Shown here one piece after another: positions 16,824 through 25,005 of a stretch of DNA of 52,458 nucleotides. The notes under the pieces are model-generated. The model saw only the letters and a program-made list of their open reading frames with translations. It made no database searches and was not told where the DNA came from. The position numbers and the translations under genes are program-made. The stretch lies in the NCBI GenBank assembly GCA_035545535.1, contig DASZYF010000195.1, positions 1 to 52,458 on the forward strand, written 5' to 3'. The stretch is from DASZYF01 sp035545535 (GTDB taxonomy: Bacteria; Actinomycetota; Actinomycetes; Mycobacteriales; CAJCIY01). Each line of letters opens with the position of its first letter. The stretch's first letter is position 1.

Positions 16824-16973
16824 ATGAGCATGCCGAACTACCCCGGCCGTGACGAGGACCCACCTGCACAGGCGCGAACGCCCCGGCGCGGCCGCACCGC
16901 GCTCATCTTGGCCGGCGTGCTCATGCTCATCGTCATCATCGCGCTGCACCTGGCCGGCGTCTTCGGTCCCTAA
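16824..16973 (+). CDS. 49-residue single-helix membrane protein
   Basis: Starts at ATG 16824 with AGGAG five bases upstream. The first half is polar and proline-rich (MSMPNYPGRDEDPPAQ), then a basic stretch (RRGRT) and one transmembrane helix (ALILAGVLMLIVIIALHLAG). It follows the ABC permease by 42 bases and may be co-transcribed. Small proteins of this layout are common in actinobacteria; function unknown. Confidence 0.6.
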   Translation: MSMPNYPGRDEDPPAQARTPRRGRTALILAGVLMLIVIIALHLAGVFGP

Positions 16974-17003
16974 CCCCAGGCCGGCATCCGGGGCGCGCCC
17001 CGC

Positions 17004-17588
17004 TCAGGCGCGGGCGGAGAAGCGGGCGACGTGTCCGCCGGGCGCGACGTGCACGGCGCAGCTGGCTACCGGGAGCGCACACAGCGCGGCGCGGAGCTGG
17101 GTCGCGGTGAGCAGGCAGTGCGGAGCGCGTTCGATCCAGTGCAGCGCCCGCCATGGTGGCGTGGCGAGCAAGTCGTACCCGAGCAGCCTTCCGCCTGGGC
17201 GGAGAACCCGCACGGCTTCAGCGAGCGCGTCCGACCAGTCCACGACGTGGTGGAGCATGATGAAGCTCAGCACCACATCGAACGACGCATCCGCGAACGG
17301 CAGGCCGATGGCATCAGCCTGCTGCACGCGCGCGCGGGGCGCATACCGCTCGAGGCGGGCGCTCAACGCAGCGACCATCACCGGGTCGAAGTCGGTCGCT
17401 GTCAGCCTCGCGTCCGGTGAGCTCTCGACCAGCGCGGCGGCCATCGATCCGCTCCCGGCGCCGATCTCCAGGACATCGCCGGTGATCTGCTGGCCTTGGA
17501 CGGCCCACGGGAGGACGGTCTTGCGGGTGAAGGCGCCCCACGCGGCGGTGCGGCAGAACGCGGACTCGAAGCGCGACATGACAGGCAC
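17004..17588 (-). CDS. Class I SAM-dependent methyltransferase
   Basis: 194 aa, GTG/ATG region at 17588 (an internal ATG at 17576 is an alternative). Motif I is VLEIGAGSGSM, followed by the acidic TATDFD, QADAIGLPFADASFDVV and the post-motif LRPGGRLLGYD. Substrate is not evident. It lies downstream of the YHS-cyclase gene with 12 bases between, so the two form an operon driven from the CsoR-operator region. Confidence 0.85.
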   Translation of the reverse strand: MPVMSRFESAFCRTAAWGAFTRKTVLPWAVQGQQITGDVLEIGAGSGSMAAALVESSPDARLTATDFDPVMVAALSARLERYAPRARVQQADAIGLPFADASFDVVLSFIMLHHVVDWSDALAEAVRVLRPGGRLLGYDLLATPPWRALHWIERAPHCLLTATQLRAALCALPVASCAVHVAPGGHVARFSARA

Positions 17589-17600
17589 GGGCTCTCACAT

Positions 17601-18254
17601 TCAGCTGGGCAGCGCGTAGTGGCGCGGGTCGGTGCTGAACTGGCTGACGCACGCGAGGCTGCAGAACCACACGTCCCGACCCTCGAACCGCAGATGTCCT
17701 GCCGCCGAGCCGCAGACAACCCGCATCCGACAGACCGGATCGAGAACTGTCGCCGGGTCCTCGGAGCCGACGGTGATCGCGAACAGTGCTATCGGTTCGG
17801 TCACGTTGCTCAGCCGCGTGGGTCCGAGATCGGCGACGTCGAAGCCGAGGTCGAAGGCCGCGGCAGCGACCGCTGAAGTCGCCAGAAGCTCGCCGCCGCT
17901 GGCTTGTGCGGTGACCCGCGCCGCCAGGTTCACGCTCGCTCCGATCCAGTCGCGGTCGCGCGCCACGGCTGGTCCTTCGTGCAGGCCGGCCCGCGCGAGC
18001 GGGAAGTTCGGTACCGCCGTCGCCGCGTCGAACGTCCGTCCGATCGCGGTGACAGCAAGAGCGGGTTCGTCGAAGCGGAGCATGACCGCATCGCCGATCG
18101 TCTTCACGAGCGTGCCCGTCCCCGCCAGCGCGTCGCTGACGAGGGCTTCGAACCGGTCGAGCAGGTCCACGGCCTCGTGATCGCCGTGCACCTCGGTCAG
18201 CGCGGTGAACCCGGCTAGGTCGATGAACCCGAACGTCCCCACCGTGGGTTCCAC
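17601..18254 (-). CDS. Class III nucleotidyl-cyclase domain fused to YHS domain
   Basis: 217 aa from GTG 18254, with AGGAG 6 bases upstream. The cyclase homology domain has FIDLAGFT and TIGDAVMLRF, supplying the two metal-binding Asp positions, and VNLAARV with the Asn/Arg of the active site. The last ~45 residues form a YHS-type metal-binding domain (DPVCRM, then FCSLAC). Such a fusion could couple a metal signal to cyclic-nucleotide production; activity is not proven by these motifs. Divergent from csoR, sharing the TACCC-N5-GGGTA operator. Confidence 0.8.
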   Translation of the reverse strand: MEPTVGTFGFIDLAGFTALTEVHGDHEAVDLLDRFEALVSDALAGTGTLVKTIGDAVMLRFDEPALAVTAIGRTFDAATAVPNFPLARAGLHEGPAVARDRDWIGASVNLAARVTAQASGGELLATSAVAAAAFDLGFDVADLGPTRLSNVTEPIALFAITVGSEDPATVLDPVCRMRVVCGSAAGHLRFEGRDVWFCSLACVSQFSTDPRHYALPS

Positions 18255-18281
18255 CCGGTCTCCTGCCGTCGCGCTTCGGAA

Positions 18282-18296
18282 TACCCTGCTGGGGTA
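18282..18296. promoter_or_regulatory. CsoR-type operator
   Basis: Perfect inverted repeat TACCC-TGCTG-GGGTA in the 85-base gap between the cyclase-YHS gene and the CsoR-family gene. This matches the G/C-tract dyad bound by CsoR/RcnR repressors. It can control both directions. Confidence 0.7.
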
Positions 18297-18339
18297 CTGT
18301 ATTGCAGTCGCTGAGAGAGTGCGCGAGGAGGGGTCGGCC

Positions 18340-18624
18340 ATGGATCCGGGGTACGCCGCAGACAAGGACGCCGTGCAGAAGCGGCTCCGCCGCATCGAGG
18401 GACAGGTGCGTGGCCTGCAACGCATGGTCGACGAGGACACCTACTGCATCGATGTTCTGACCCAGATCTCGGCCACGACGAAGGCGTTGCAGGCGGTTGC
18501 GCTCGAGCTGATCGAGGACCACCTGGGACATTGCGTGACCTCGGCGATCAGCGCCGGCGGCGCGGAGGCGCAGGCGAAGATCGCGGAGGCATCGGCGGCG
18601 ATCGGGCGGCTGGTCCGGTCCTGA
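18340..18624 (+). CDS. csoR: CsoR-family metal/thiol-sensing repressor
   Basis: 94 aa, ATG 18340 after AGGAGG. All-helical DUF156 protein: KRLRRIEGQVRGLQRMVDED, then YCIDVLTQISA with the first Cys, and LEDHL-like IEDHLGHCVTSA with the His and second Cys. These C-H-C positions are the Cu(I) ligands of CsoR; sulfur-sensing CstR relatives lack the His. Copper is thus the best guess. Stop overlaps the permease ATG. The operator candidate is 44 bases upstream. Confidence 0.88.
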   Translation: MDPGYAADKDAVQKRLRRIEGQVRGLQRMVDEDTYCIDVLTQISATTKALQAVALELIEDHLGHCVTSAISAGGAEAQAKIAEASAAIGRLVRS

Positions 18625-20096
18625 TGAGCACGTTCGGCAACAGCCTCGCCGACGGGGCGGGGATGTTCTGGGAGACGCTCTGGGCCCTGATCCTGGGTTT
18701 CACGCTGTCCGGTGCCGTGCAGGCATTCGTCTCGCGCGCCCAGATGCAGCGCTCGCTGGGCGATGACCGACCGCGCACGATCGCGAAGGCCAGCTTCTTC
18801 GGGACCGTCTCGTCGTCGTGCTCCTACGCCGCTGCCGCGTTGGCCAAGACGCTGTTCGCGCGCGGCGCGAACTTCACGGCCGCGCAGGCGTTCATGTTCG
18901 CCTCGACCAACCTGGTCGTCGAGCTCGGGATCGTGCTCTGGTTGCTGATCGGGTGGGAGTTCGCCGCGGCCGAGTTCGTGGGCGGCGCGATCATGATCGT
19001 GCTCGTCCGCCTGGTGCTGCCGCGCGTCGTCAGCGACGGCGAGGCAACGCGGGTCCGGGATGCGTTGAACGCACCCGCCGCCGGGCACGAAGGTGCCCAC
19101 GACCACCACGGCACACCCACCGAGGACAGCGTGCCGTGGCGCACCCGCATCCGCACACTCGGCGGGTGGGCCGATGCCTCCGCCTACACGATCAGCGACC
19201 TGACCATGCTGCGGCGCGAGCTCGTCATCGGCTTCGTCGTCGCCGGCTTCGCCGACACCGCCGTCCCGATCGGGTTCTGGAAGTCGCTGTTCATCACCGG
19301 GCACGGGTTCTGGTCCACGCTGGAGAACGTCGTCCTCGGCCCGTTCCTCGCGATCATCAGCTTCGTCTGCTCGATCGGCAACGTGCCCCTCGCCGCGTCG
19401 CTGTGGAGCGCCGGCATCACGTTCGGCGGGGTCGTCGCGTTCATCTTCGCCGACCTCATCACTCTGCCGCTGCTCATCATCTACCGCAATTACTACGGGA
19501 CTCGACTCACCCTGAAGCTGCTCGCCGCGTACTGGGCGACGATGAGCGTCGCCGGCCTGGCCACCGAGTACCTGTTCAAGGCGACGCGCATCGCGCCGAA
19601 CGCGAGCACGAGTGGGCACGGCAAGGTTGGGCGCGACGTGTTCGGCTGGAACTACACGACCGTCCTCGACGTCATCGCCCTGGTCGCGTTCGCTGCTCTG
19701 TACTGGCTGTACCGCAACCGGGAACGCTTCGGTGCTGGCGCCGGCTACGCGAAAGACCCGGTGTGCGGCATGCAGGTCGAGACCCACCACGCCCCCGCCA
19801 CCTCCGTTGTCGACAGCCAGCGTCACTACTTCTGCTCCGATCACTGCCAGCACAAGTTCGACACCGCACCCAACCGCTACGCGGCAAGCGCCGTCGAGAC
19901 CGTCCACGCTCAGCCCGCCCCGCACGGTGCGAACGATGCGACCATCGACCCGGTGTGCGGAATGACCGTCGCCGCCGACGATCACCGCCACGACGCCACC
20001 CTCGCCGCGACCACGTACCGCTTCTGCAGCGAGCGGTGCCAGCACGCCTTCCTGGGCAACCCCGAGGCCTACCTCGTCAGCAGGCGCCGAGGCTGA
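18624..20096 (+). CDS. DUF318-type permease with two C-terminal YHS domains
   Basis: 490 aa, ATG overlapping the csoR stop. Eight or so transmembrane helices of the permease/UPF0718 type; FFGTVSSSCSYAAAALAKTLF carries the conserved SSSCS, and a related GNVPLAASLW motif is in the second half. The central loop is His-rich (HEGAHDHHG). Two YHS metal-binding domains follow at about residues 375-415 (DPVCGM, FCSDHC) and 435-480 (DPVCGM, FCSERC). Direct control by CsoR points to copper or another soft metal, or sulfur species, export. Confidence 0.85.
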   Translation: MSTFGNSLADGAGMFWETLWALILGFTLSGAVQAFVSRAQMQRSLGDDRPRTIAKASFFGTVSSSCSYAAAALAKTLFARGANFTAAQAFMFASTNLVVELGIVLWLLIGWEFAAAEFVGGAIMIVLVRLVLPRVVSDGEATRVRDALNAPAAGHEGAHDHHGTPTEDSVPWRTRIRTLGGWADASAYTISDLTMLRRELVIGFVVAGFADTAVPIGFWKSLFITGHGFWSTLENVVLGPFLAIISFVCSIGNVPLAASLWSAGITFGGVVAFIFADLITLPLLIIYRNYYGTRLTLKLLAAYWATMSVAGLATEYLFKATRIAPNASTSGHGKVGRDVFGWNYTTVLDVIALVAFAALYWLYRNRERFGAGAGYAKDPVCGMQVETHHAPATSVVDSQRHYFCSDHCQHKFDTAPNRYAASAVETVHAQPAPHGANDATIDPVCGMTVAADDHRHDATLAATTYRFCSERCQHAFLGNPEAYLVSRRRG

Positions 20097-20483
20097 CTCG
20101 CGCTGACCTTCGGCCGTCCGGTGCGCCGACTGAACGGGCATCGCTGATCAGAGCCAGCGCTGCGACCACCGGTGCCGGCCCGCGTGTCGTCGCGGCGACG
20201 TCGTCGACCAAGAGCTCGCATCGCTGTAAGCCCGACGAATCCTGACCGCGTTACCGACGTCTCAGGGCCGAAGCCGTCGCCGGGATCGACCTCGAGGGTC
20301 AGGGCACGGCCTTATGGGCAACGTTGCGGCGGTCGCGTCGGCTGATCCGGGTGCGCATTTCGGTGTTCCCATCGGGCGGGGGCCACGGCTTGCCGCGAGG
20401 TCAGCGCGACCAGCCAGGCCAGGCCGAGGAGCACTGGCCGCCGGACAGCGGTGACGAGCTCGGCGACCTTCTCCTCAGCGTGT
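20097..20483. other. Gap without a convincing gene
   Basis: 387 bases between the YHS permease and the SHOCT protein. A minus-strand frame (GTG at 20497 to 20312, ~61 aa with one hydrophobic stretch PVLLGLAWLVAL) follows the SHOCT gene, but its start has no usable ribosome site. No repeats or clear hairpins seen. Confidence 0.4.
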
Positions 20484-20777
20484 TCATCGCGACGCACCTC
20501 CCGACGAGGTCCCACCACGGCCGCCGGAGTGCAGCAGCTCGCGGCGCCGGCTGAACTCGTCCTCATCGATCTCGCCGCGCGCGAACCGCTCGGCCAGAAC
20601 CTCATCCGGGCCGGTCGATGTCGGTCGCGATCCGCTGCCCGCGGCGGTCGGCTCGGTGCGAGACCTGCGCACCAGCCAGACGACCAGCGCGACCACGCCG
20701 CCCCAGAACAGGACCATCATCAGGCTCATCGCCAGCCAATCCCCAGCGCCCCAGCTGCCGTCGTTCCATCCCATCAT
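20484..20777 (-). CDS. Small membrane protein with SHOCT domain
   Basis: 97 aa, ATG at 20777. One transmembrane helix (SLMMVLFWGGVVALVVWLV, about residues 18-36) and a C-terminal SHOCT motif (DEVLAERFARGEIDEDEFSRRRELL). SHOCT segments mediate oligomerisation; proteins of this layout are frequent beside copper-resistance genes in actinobacteria. Start could be the second Met one codon later. Confidence 0.8.
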   Translation of the reverse strand: MMGWNDGSWGAGDWLAMSLMMVLFWGGVVALVVWLVRRSRTEPTAAGSGSRPTSTGPDEVLAERFARGEIDEDEFSRRRELLHSGGRGGTSSGGASR

Positions 20778-21115
20778 CGGGACTCACAGCCTTTCACTTC
20801 TCGCACTCGGGACAGTTCCCGGGCTTGCCTCTCGACCCTGTGCCTGCGCTACCCCCGTGGGGCAGGGAGGAAGGTCCCGCCCGGGGGGTCGTGCGGCCCG
20901 GGTGCGGGTGTGATCTGCGACGGAGGGGCTCTCGCGATGCCCCTCCGGAGTGAGGGCATACGGCCCCGTCGTCCTCGACCGCTGTCAGGCGGCGCCAAGC
21001 ACCGGACGTAGGAGCTGGTTGCGATTGCACGCCGGACCGACCAACGTGGGAACTACCCGATCGGCGGACCGGTTCGCCCCGCGCCTAACATGCGCGGGGG
21101 TGTGAAGGAGGTTCG
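20778..21115. other. Intergenic region with inverted repeat
   Basis: 338 bases between divergent genes, expected to hold promoters for the SHOCT and methyltransferase genes. Contains an 8-bp perfect inverted repeat CGGAGGGG/CCCCTCCG (20921-20928 and 20940-20947, 11-base spacer) that could be an operator. No gene supported. Confidence 0.4.
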
Positions 21116-21733
21116 ATGGGGTTCTATGACGATCGGGTCCTGCCGCACGTGATCAACGCCGTGATGAACACCAAGCAGACCCGCGCGATCCGCGCTCGCG
21201 TCTGCGACGGCCTGCGCGGTGACGTGGTCGAGATCGGGTTCGGCACTGGGCACAACCTGCCGTTCCTGTCGGGCGAGGTAAGGCGCTTGCGTGCGGTCGA
21301 GCCCTCGGGTGTTGGTGTGCGGCTCGCCGCCGAGCGGATCGCGCGTTCGCGCGTGCCGGTCGAGGTCGTCGGCCTGGACGGGCAGCACCTGCCGATGGAG
21401 GACGCGAGCGCCGACGCGGTGCTCTGCACGTGGAGCCTGTGCACGATCCCGGATCCGGTGACCGCTGTGCGCGAAGCGCGCCGCGTGCTGCGCCCGGGTG
21501 GGCGGTTTCACTTCGTCGAGCACGGACGCGCTCCGGACGAGGGGGTGCGGCGCTGGCAGGACCGGCTCAACGGTCTCCAGCAGCGCGTCGGCGGTGGCTG
21601 CAACCTGAATCGCGACATCCCCGCGATCCTCGAAGCGGGCGGGCTCGCAGTCGGCCGGCTCGACACCTACTACGGCAAGGGCGAACCCAAGCCCTACGCC
21701 GCGATGTACGAAGGGGTCGCCATCCCCGGCTGA
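21116..21733 (+). CDS. Class I methyltransferase (METTL7/UbiE-like)
   Basis: 205 aa, ATG 21116 with AAGGAGG 5 bases upstream. Motif I is VVEIGFGTGHNLPF; then RAVEPSGVG and LDGQHLPMEDASADAVLCTWSLCTIPDP, followed by RVLRPGGRFHFVEHG. The N-terminal FYDDRVLPHVINAVM and the GGCNLNRDIPAILEAGG motif are shared with phospholipid or thiol methyltransferase-like proteins. Substrate unknown. It is convergent with DUF1326. Confidence 0.85.
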   Translation: MGFYDDRVLPHVINAVMNTKQTRAIRARVCDGLRGDVVEIGFGTGHNLPFLSGEVRRLRAVEPSGVGVRLAAERIARSRVPVEVVGLDGQHLPMEDASADAVLCTWSLCTIPDPVTAVREARRVLRPGGRFHFVEHGRAPDEGVRRWQDRLNGLQQRVGGGCNLNRDIPAILEAGGLAVGRLDTYYGKGEPKPYAAMYEGVAIPG

Positions 21734-21752
21734 GTTGGCAGTCGCAGGGGCG

Positions 21753-22382
21753 TCAGTTCGACCAGTCGAAGTCGTAGAGGATCCAGTTGGTCTTCTCGAA
21801 GCTGAGCGACAGGCCTTCGGCGGCGGCGGTGAACGATCCGACGCCGCATTCGCCCTTGGTCCAGATGAAGCCGTCGGGCAGCACGATGTGGGCCTCGTGG
21901 CGTTCGCCGGTGACGGGGTTGGCGAAGTAGTCCCCGCGGGCGCTGCCGACGCCTTCGATGTCCATGCTGCAGGTCAGTCCGTCGGCGGTGATGGTGACGG
22001 GTGCCTTCACCAGGCCCACGACGTCGTAGGTGTTGCCGAGCAGCTCCCAGGGGAGTCCGCCGAGCTTGCCGGTGTAGATCTGGGAGAGTGCGTCGATCTG
22101 CGCGTCGGTGGTCTCCGGGGGCACGACGAACACAGCCCGGCCGCCGCCGTCGTGGATGGCCTTGGGCCAGTCGATGATCGCGACGGCGGTGACGCCGGAG
22201 AGGTCGACCTCGCCACAGCGGCCCTGCGTGATCTTGTTGGCGACGAGGGCCTTGCAGCTGCGGTCGGCGGAGCTGGGAAAGCCGCCGAAGTTGCACGTGC
22301 AGCCGGGGTTGCAGTTGCAGAACTCATACCCGATGCCGCGCAGGCTCCAGGTCGTCTTCTTCTCGGTTGCGGTTGCGCTCAC
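21753..22382 (-). CDS. DUF1326 cysteine-rich protein
   Basis: 209 aa, GTG at 22382 with AAGGAG 5 bases upstream. The N terminus has the DUF1326 cysteine cluster YEFCNCNPGCTCNFGG, followed by further Cys at CKAL and GRCGEV. No signal peptide or membrane helix. It follows the DUF2182 gene by 25 bases, the usual pairing. The cluster suggests metal or thiol binding; the role is unknown. Confidence 0.85.
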   Translation of the reverse strand: MSATATEKKTTWSLRGIGYEFCNCNPGCTCNFGGFPSSADRSCKALVANKITQGRCGEVDLSGVTAVAIIDWPKAIHDGGGRAVFVVPPETTDAQIDALSQIYTGKLGGLPWELLGNTYDVVGLVKAPVTITADGLTCSMDIEGVGSARGDYFANPVTGERHEAHIVLPDGFIWTKGECGVGSFTAAAEGLSLSFEKTNWILYDFDWSN

Positions 22383-22407
22383 GTCGACTCCTTCCTCGGA
22401 GGGTCGT

Positions 22408-23184
22408 TCATTGGGTGATGGCGGTCAGGACCGCGGGATGGATGAGCAGCGTCAGGCCTAGCCCGGCGAACGGCAGCGCGAGCAGCGGCGCCAGCCGGTC
22501 GCCGTGCCGGCTCGTCTTCTCGAAGTAGATGACCGTGGCGAGTCCGATCATCCACAGCGGCTGCATGACACCGACTGCGGTCAGCGCGGCCATCAGCGCC
22601 CAGCAGCAGCCCAGGCACCACAGCCCGTGGCGCACCCCGAGGCGGACGGCGAGGCGCGGATCGGCCAGGGATCCCTTCGCTGACATGAACAGCGTCAGCG
22701 GTGACCGGCAGGCGCGCAGGCAGGCCTGCTTCGCCGGGCTGACCTGGTACGCGGCGGTGGCCAGCAGGACCGCACCGGCGAGTCGTCCGGCCCACGCCTC
22801 GCCGTTCATGAGCGGATCGGCGAGCAGCCGCCACGCGCCGTAGGCCGGCAGCGCGACGAGCATCCACGCCGCGAAGTAGCCGGACAAGAACACGGGCAGC
22901 GGCGCAGCGCTGCGTTCGGACATCCGCGCGTAGAGCCGGATCACCGGCTCGAGCGCCGGCAGCATCATCGCGGCCATCATCACCAGCCACATGAGCAGGT
23001 ACAGCGGCGGGGTCATCGGCGCGGCCGCGGCCAGCCGGTTCGACCACCACCACAGCGCGCCGGCGCCGACGAGCAGCACCATCAACGAGCGCGACATCCG
23101 CAGGCCGCTGGCCCGCGCGGGAGCCGATCTCGCGTGCGCCGGAGCCGACACCGCAGCCCCCCGTCTTCGGTTGGGCCACAGCAT
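22408..23184 (-). CDS. DUF2182 predicted metal-binding membrane protein
   Basis: 258 aa from the ATG at 23184 (MLWPNRRRG); a start at MSRSLMVLL 30 residues on is possible. About six transmembrane helices. Family motifs are MWLVMMAAMMLPALEPV in helix 2, the loop CLRACRSPLTLF and GVRHGLWCLGCCWALM, which supply His, Cys and Met as potential metal ligands. It heads an operon with DUF1326. Substrate unknown. Confidence 0.82.
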   Translation of the reverse strand: MLWPNRRRGAAVSAPAHARSAPARASGLRMSRSLMVLLVGAGALWWWSNRLAAAAPMTPPLYLLMWLVMMAAMMLPALEPVIRLYARMSERSAAPLPVFLSGYFAAWMLVALPAYGAWRLLADPLMNGEAWAGRLAGAVLLATAAYQVSPAKQACLRACRSPLTLFMSAKGSLADPRLAVRLGVRHGLWCLGCCWALMAALTAVGVMQPLWMIGLATVIYFEKTSRHGDRLAPLLALPFAGLGLTLLIHPAVLTAITQ

Positions 23185-23302
23185 GGGCAGCCCTGCCCAC
23201 ACCGTCAAGGAAGGACCACTGGCGGCCATCCGGCAGACGCTCCGAGAATGGGTCGTCGGCGTTGCCGAGCGCCGGGGGTCACCACGCGCGCGTTGTCTCG
23301 AT

Positions 23303-23920
23303 TCAGCCTCGGTGGCGCAGCACGACCCAGGTGAAGGACTGCGGCACACCCCAGGGCGTCTGGTGTTGCTCACGTTCGGTGTGCTCGAGAGCGAACGTCG
23401 GTGCGAACAGAGCGCCGAGCGCGTCCGCGTCGTAGCGCGCCGTCGGCAGGCCCGAGCACTGGGCCGGCCCGTCGGCGGCGAAGGTCCCGATCACGATCGC
23501 GCCGCCGCCAGCGACCGCGCGGGTGGCGAGCGCGATGTAGCGGTCGCGGTCGTGCGGGTCGACGAGGAAGTGGATCACGGCCCGGTCGTGCCAGCCGTCG
23601 TAGGTGCGCGACGGTTCCCAGGCCAGCAAGTCGGCCACCAGCCAACACACCTGTTCGGCGGTTGGGCCGAGTCGTTGCTGGGCGAGGGCCAGTGCGTGCG
23701 CGGAGACGTCGAGCGCGGTCAGGTCCGGGTATCCCGCGGCGAGCAGGTGCTCGATCAGCGTCGAGGTGCCGGCGCCGATGTCGATGACCGAGCCCGGGGC
23801 CGGTACCGCACCGGTGACGAGTCGCAGCGACGCCGCCGGTTCGGGCTGGGTCCAGCTCAGGTCTGCGGCAGTCTTCGCCGCGTACACGGCGTCCCAGTGC
23901 GGGGCGGTCACGCGCTCCAC
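23303..23920 (-). CDS. Class I SAM-dependent methyltransferase
   Basis: 205 aa from the GTG at 23920 (VERVTAPHWDAVYAAK), preceded by GAGGG. WDAVYAAKTAADLSWTQPEP is the N-terminal signature of a methyltransferase subgroup often near metal or oxyanion resistance genes. Motif I is VIDIGAGTSTLIEHLL; LDVSAHALALA and HDRAVIHFLVDPHDRDRY follow. Substrate unresolved. Divergent from the glyoxalase-like pseudogene by 44 bases. Confidence 0.82.
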   Translation of the reverse strand: MERVTAPHWDAVYAAKTAADLSWTQPEPAASLRLVTGAVPAPGSVIDIGAGTSTLIEHLLAAGYPDLTALDVSAHALALAQQRLGPTAEQVCWLVADLLAWEPSRTYDGWHDRAVIHFLVDPHDRDRYIALATRAVAGGGAIVIGTFAADGPAQCSGLPTARYDADALGALFAPTFALEHTEREQHQTPWGVPQSFTWVVLRHRG

Positions 23921-23964
23921 GCTAGGCCCTCGCTCGTTCCTCGACGCTGCGGGAGGATCAGCGG

Positions 23965-24331
23965 GTGACGGCGTTCGGGATGGTGTTGGACTGTGTGGAT
24001 CCTGCTCGGCTGGCCGAGTTCTGGTCCGCGGCCCTGGGGTATGTGAACGTGGGAACGGCTGGCAGCTACGTGGCGCTGATCGATCCCGACGGCGTCGGAC
24101 CGAAGCTGCTCCTGCAGCAGGTCCCCGAGGCCAAGACGGTGAAGAACCGCATGCACCTCGACATCCAGAGCAATGACATCCGTGCGGAGGCACGGCGGCT
24201 AGAGCAGCTCGGAGCCCCGGAGCGTCGGCGTGGACTGCGAGACCGAGCTGGGTTGCAGCTGGGTGCTGATGGCCGATCCCGAGGGCAACGAGTTCTGCGT
24301 GTGCGACGGTGGCGCGACGGTCAGTGCGTGA
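23965..24331 (+). pseudogene. VOC/glyoxalase-like gene with a frameshift
   Basis: GTG 23965 has GGAGG 8 bases upstream. The first 84 residues read as a glyoxalase-like VOC domain (MTAFGMVLDCVDPARLAEFW, HLDIQSNDIRAEA). After EQLGA the expected continuation (VGVDCETELG, LMADPEGNEFCVCDGG) lies in the +1 frame and ends at TGA 24329-24331. The switch falls in the CCCC run near 24214-24218, so one extra base is enough to explain it. Left in frame, the product would end in a nonsense tail. Either a recent mutation or a sequencing error. Confidence 0.75.
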
Positions 24332-24536
24332 TCGCTGACGTTGACCAGCGCCGCACCGCGATGACCGTCCAGATGGCCTCGACAGTCCCGAACGGCCACG
24401 CACCACTGAGGAAGCCGTAGCCGCTGGACAGTGCGCAGCCGAGCGCGAAGGCCAGCACGTAGCGCCGGCCCCGGCGTTCCAGCGCGTACATGCCCATCAT
24501 GAACGACAAGGCGAGCACGCCGTAGACGGTGAGCAT
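24321..24536 (-). CDS. Small two-helix membrane protein
   Basis: 71 aa, ATG at 24536. Two hydrophobic segments (LTVYGVLALSFMMGMYAL and VLAFALGCALSSGYGFLSG) separated by the basic ERRGRR. Likely an inner-membrane protein; no recognised function. It overlaps the end of the VOC pseudogene by 11 bases in convergent orientation and lies downstream of the ArsR gene. Confidence 0.6.
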   Translation of the reverse strand: MLTVYGVLALSFMMGMYALERRGRRYVLAFALGCALSSGYGFLSGAWPFGTVEAIWTVIAVRRWSTSAITH

Positions 24537-24568
24537 CGGCTCAGGGTCCCATCCGCCGAACTAGCGGG

Positions 24569-24934
24569 TTAGCCGTGCAGTGGAAGCCGGCTGACGGAGT
24601 GCTCGGCGTGCGCGAGCGCTTCGACCAGCAGTCGTCGGATGTGCCCACCGCGCAGCCGGTAGAGCCTGGCTCGGCCGTCGGCCCGTTGCTCGACGAGCCC
24701 GGCCAGGCGCAGCTTGGCCAGGTGCTGGCTCGCGGCGGTCGGCGTGCAGCGCGCCTGCTCGGCCAGCGCGGTGACCCCGAGCTCGGTGTCGCGCAGCGCC
24801 CACAGCAGCCGCAGCCGGGTCGGTTCGGCGAGCATGCCGAGGCTCGCGACTGCGGCGGTGACCTGCTCATCGCTCATCAGCTCGCTGTGCGTCGCGCTCG
24901 GGGCGGCGCGACTCACGCGGGGCATGCTCCCCAT
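24569..24934 (-). CDS. ArsR/SmtB-family regulator
   Basis: 121 aa from the ATG at 24934; a second ATG at 24925 is preceded by GGGGAG at very short spacing. The winged helix is LAEPTRLRLLWAL, then TELGVTALAEQARCTPTAASQHLAKLRLAGLV with a Cys in the recognition region, and the wing RADGRARLYRL. Ends HIRRLLVEALAHAEHSVSRLPLHG, with His residues in the alpha5 region where NmtR/CzrA-type Ni, Co or Zn sensors bind metal. Divergent from two metal transporters. Confidence 0.88.
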   Translation of the reverse strand: MGSMPRVSRAAPSATHSELMSDEQVTAAVASLGMLAEPTRLRLLWALRDTELGVTALAEQARCTPTAASQHLAKLRLAGLVEQRADGRARLYRLRGGHIRRLLVEALAHAEHSVSRLPLHG

Positions 24935-24966
24935 CTACGCACACGAGCAGGCATCTGTCACCTGCT

Positions 24967-24988
24967 CACCTTCGCAGTGGTGAAGGTG
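24967..24988. promoter_or_regulatory. Candidate ArsR operator
   Basis: Inverted repeat CACCTTC (24967-24973) / GAAGGTG (24982-24988) with an 8-base spacer, in the gap between arsR and the UreH/RcnA-like gene. The dyad TTC-N8-GAA is in the style of SmtB/CzrA sites. Suitable for repressing the metal-transport operon to the right. Confidence 0.55.
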
Positions 24989-25005
24989 TGTGAGACGATC
25001 GGAGG

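Noticed and set aside
18441..20141. Minus-strand 566-codon frame
   Set aside because: Antisense to csoR and the YHS permease, which have unmistakable motifs.
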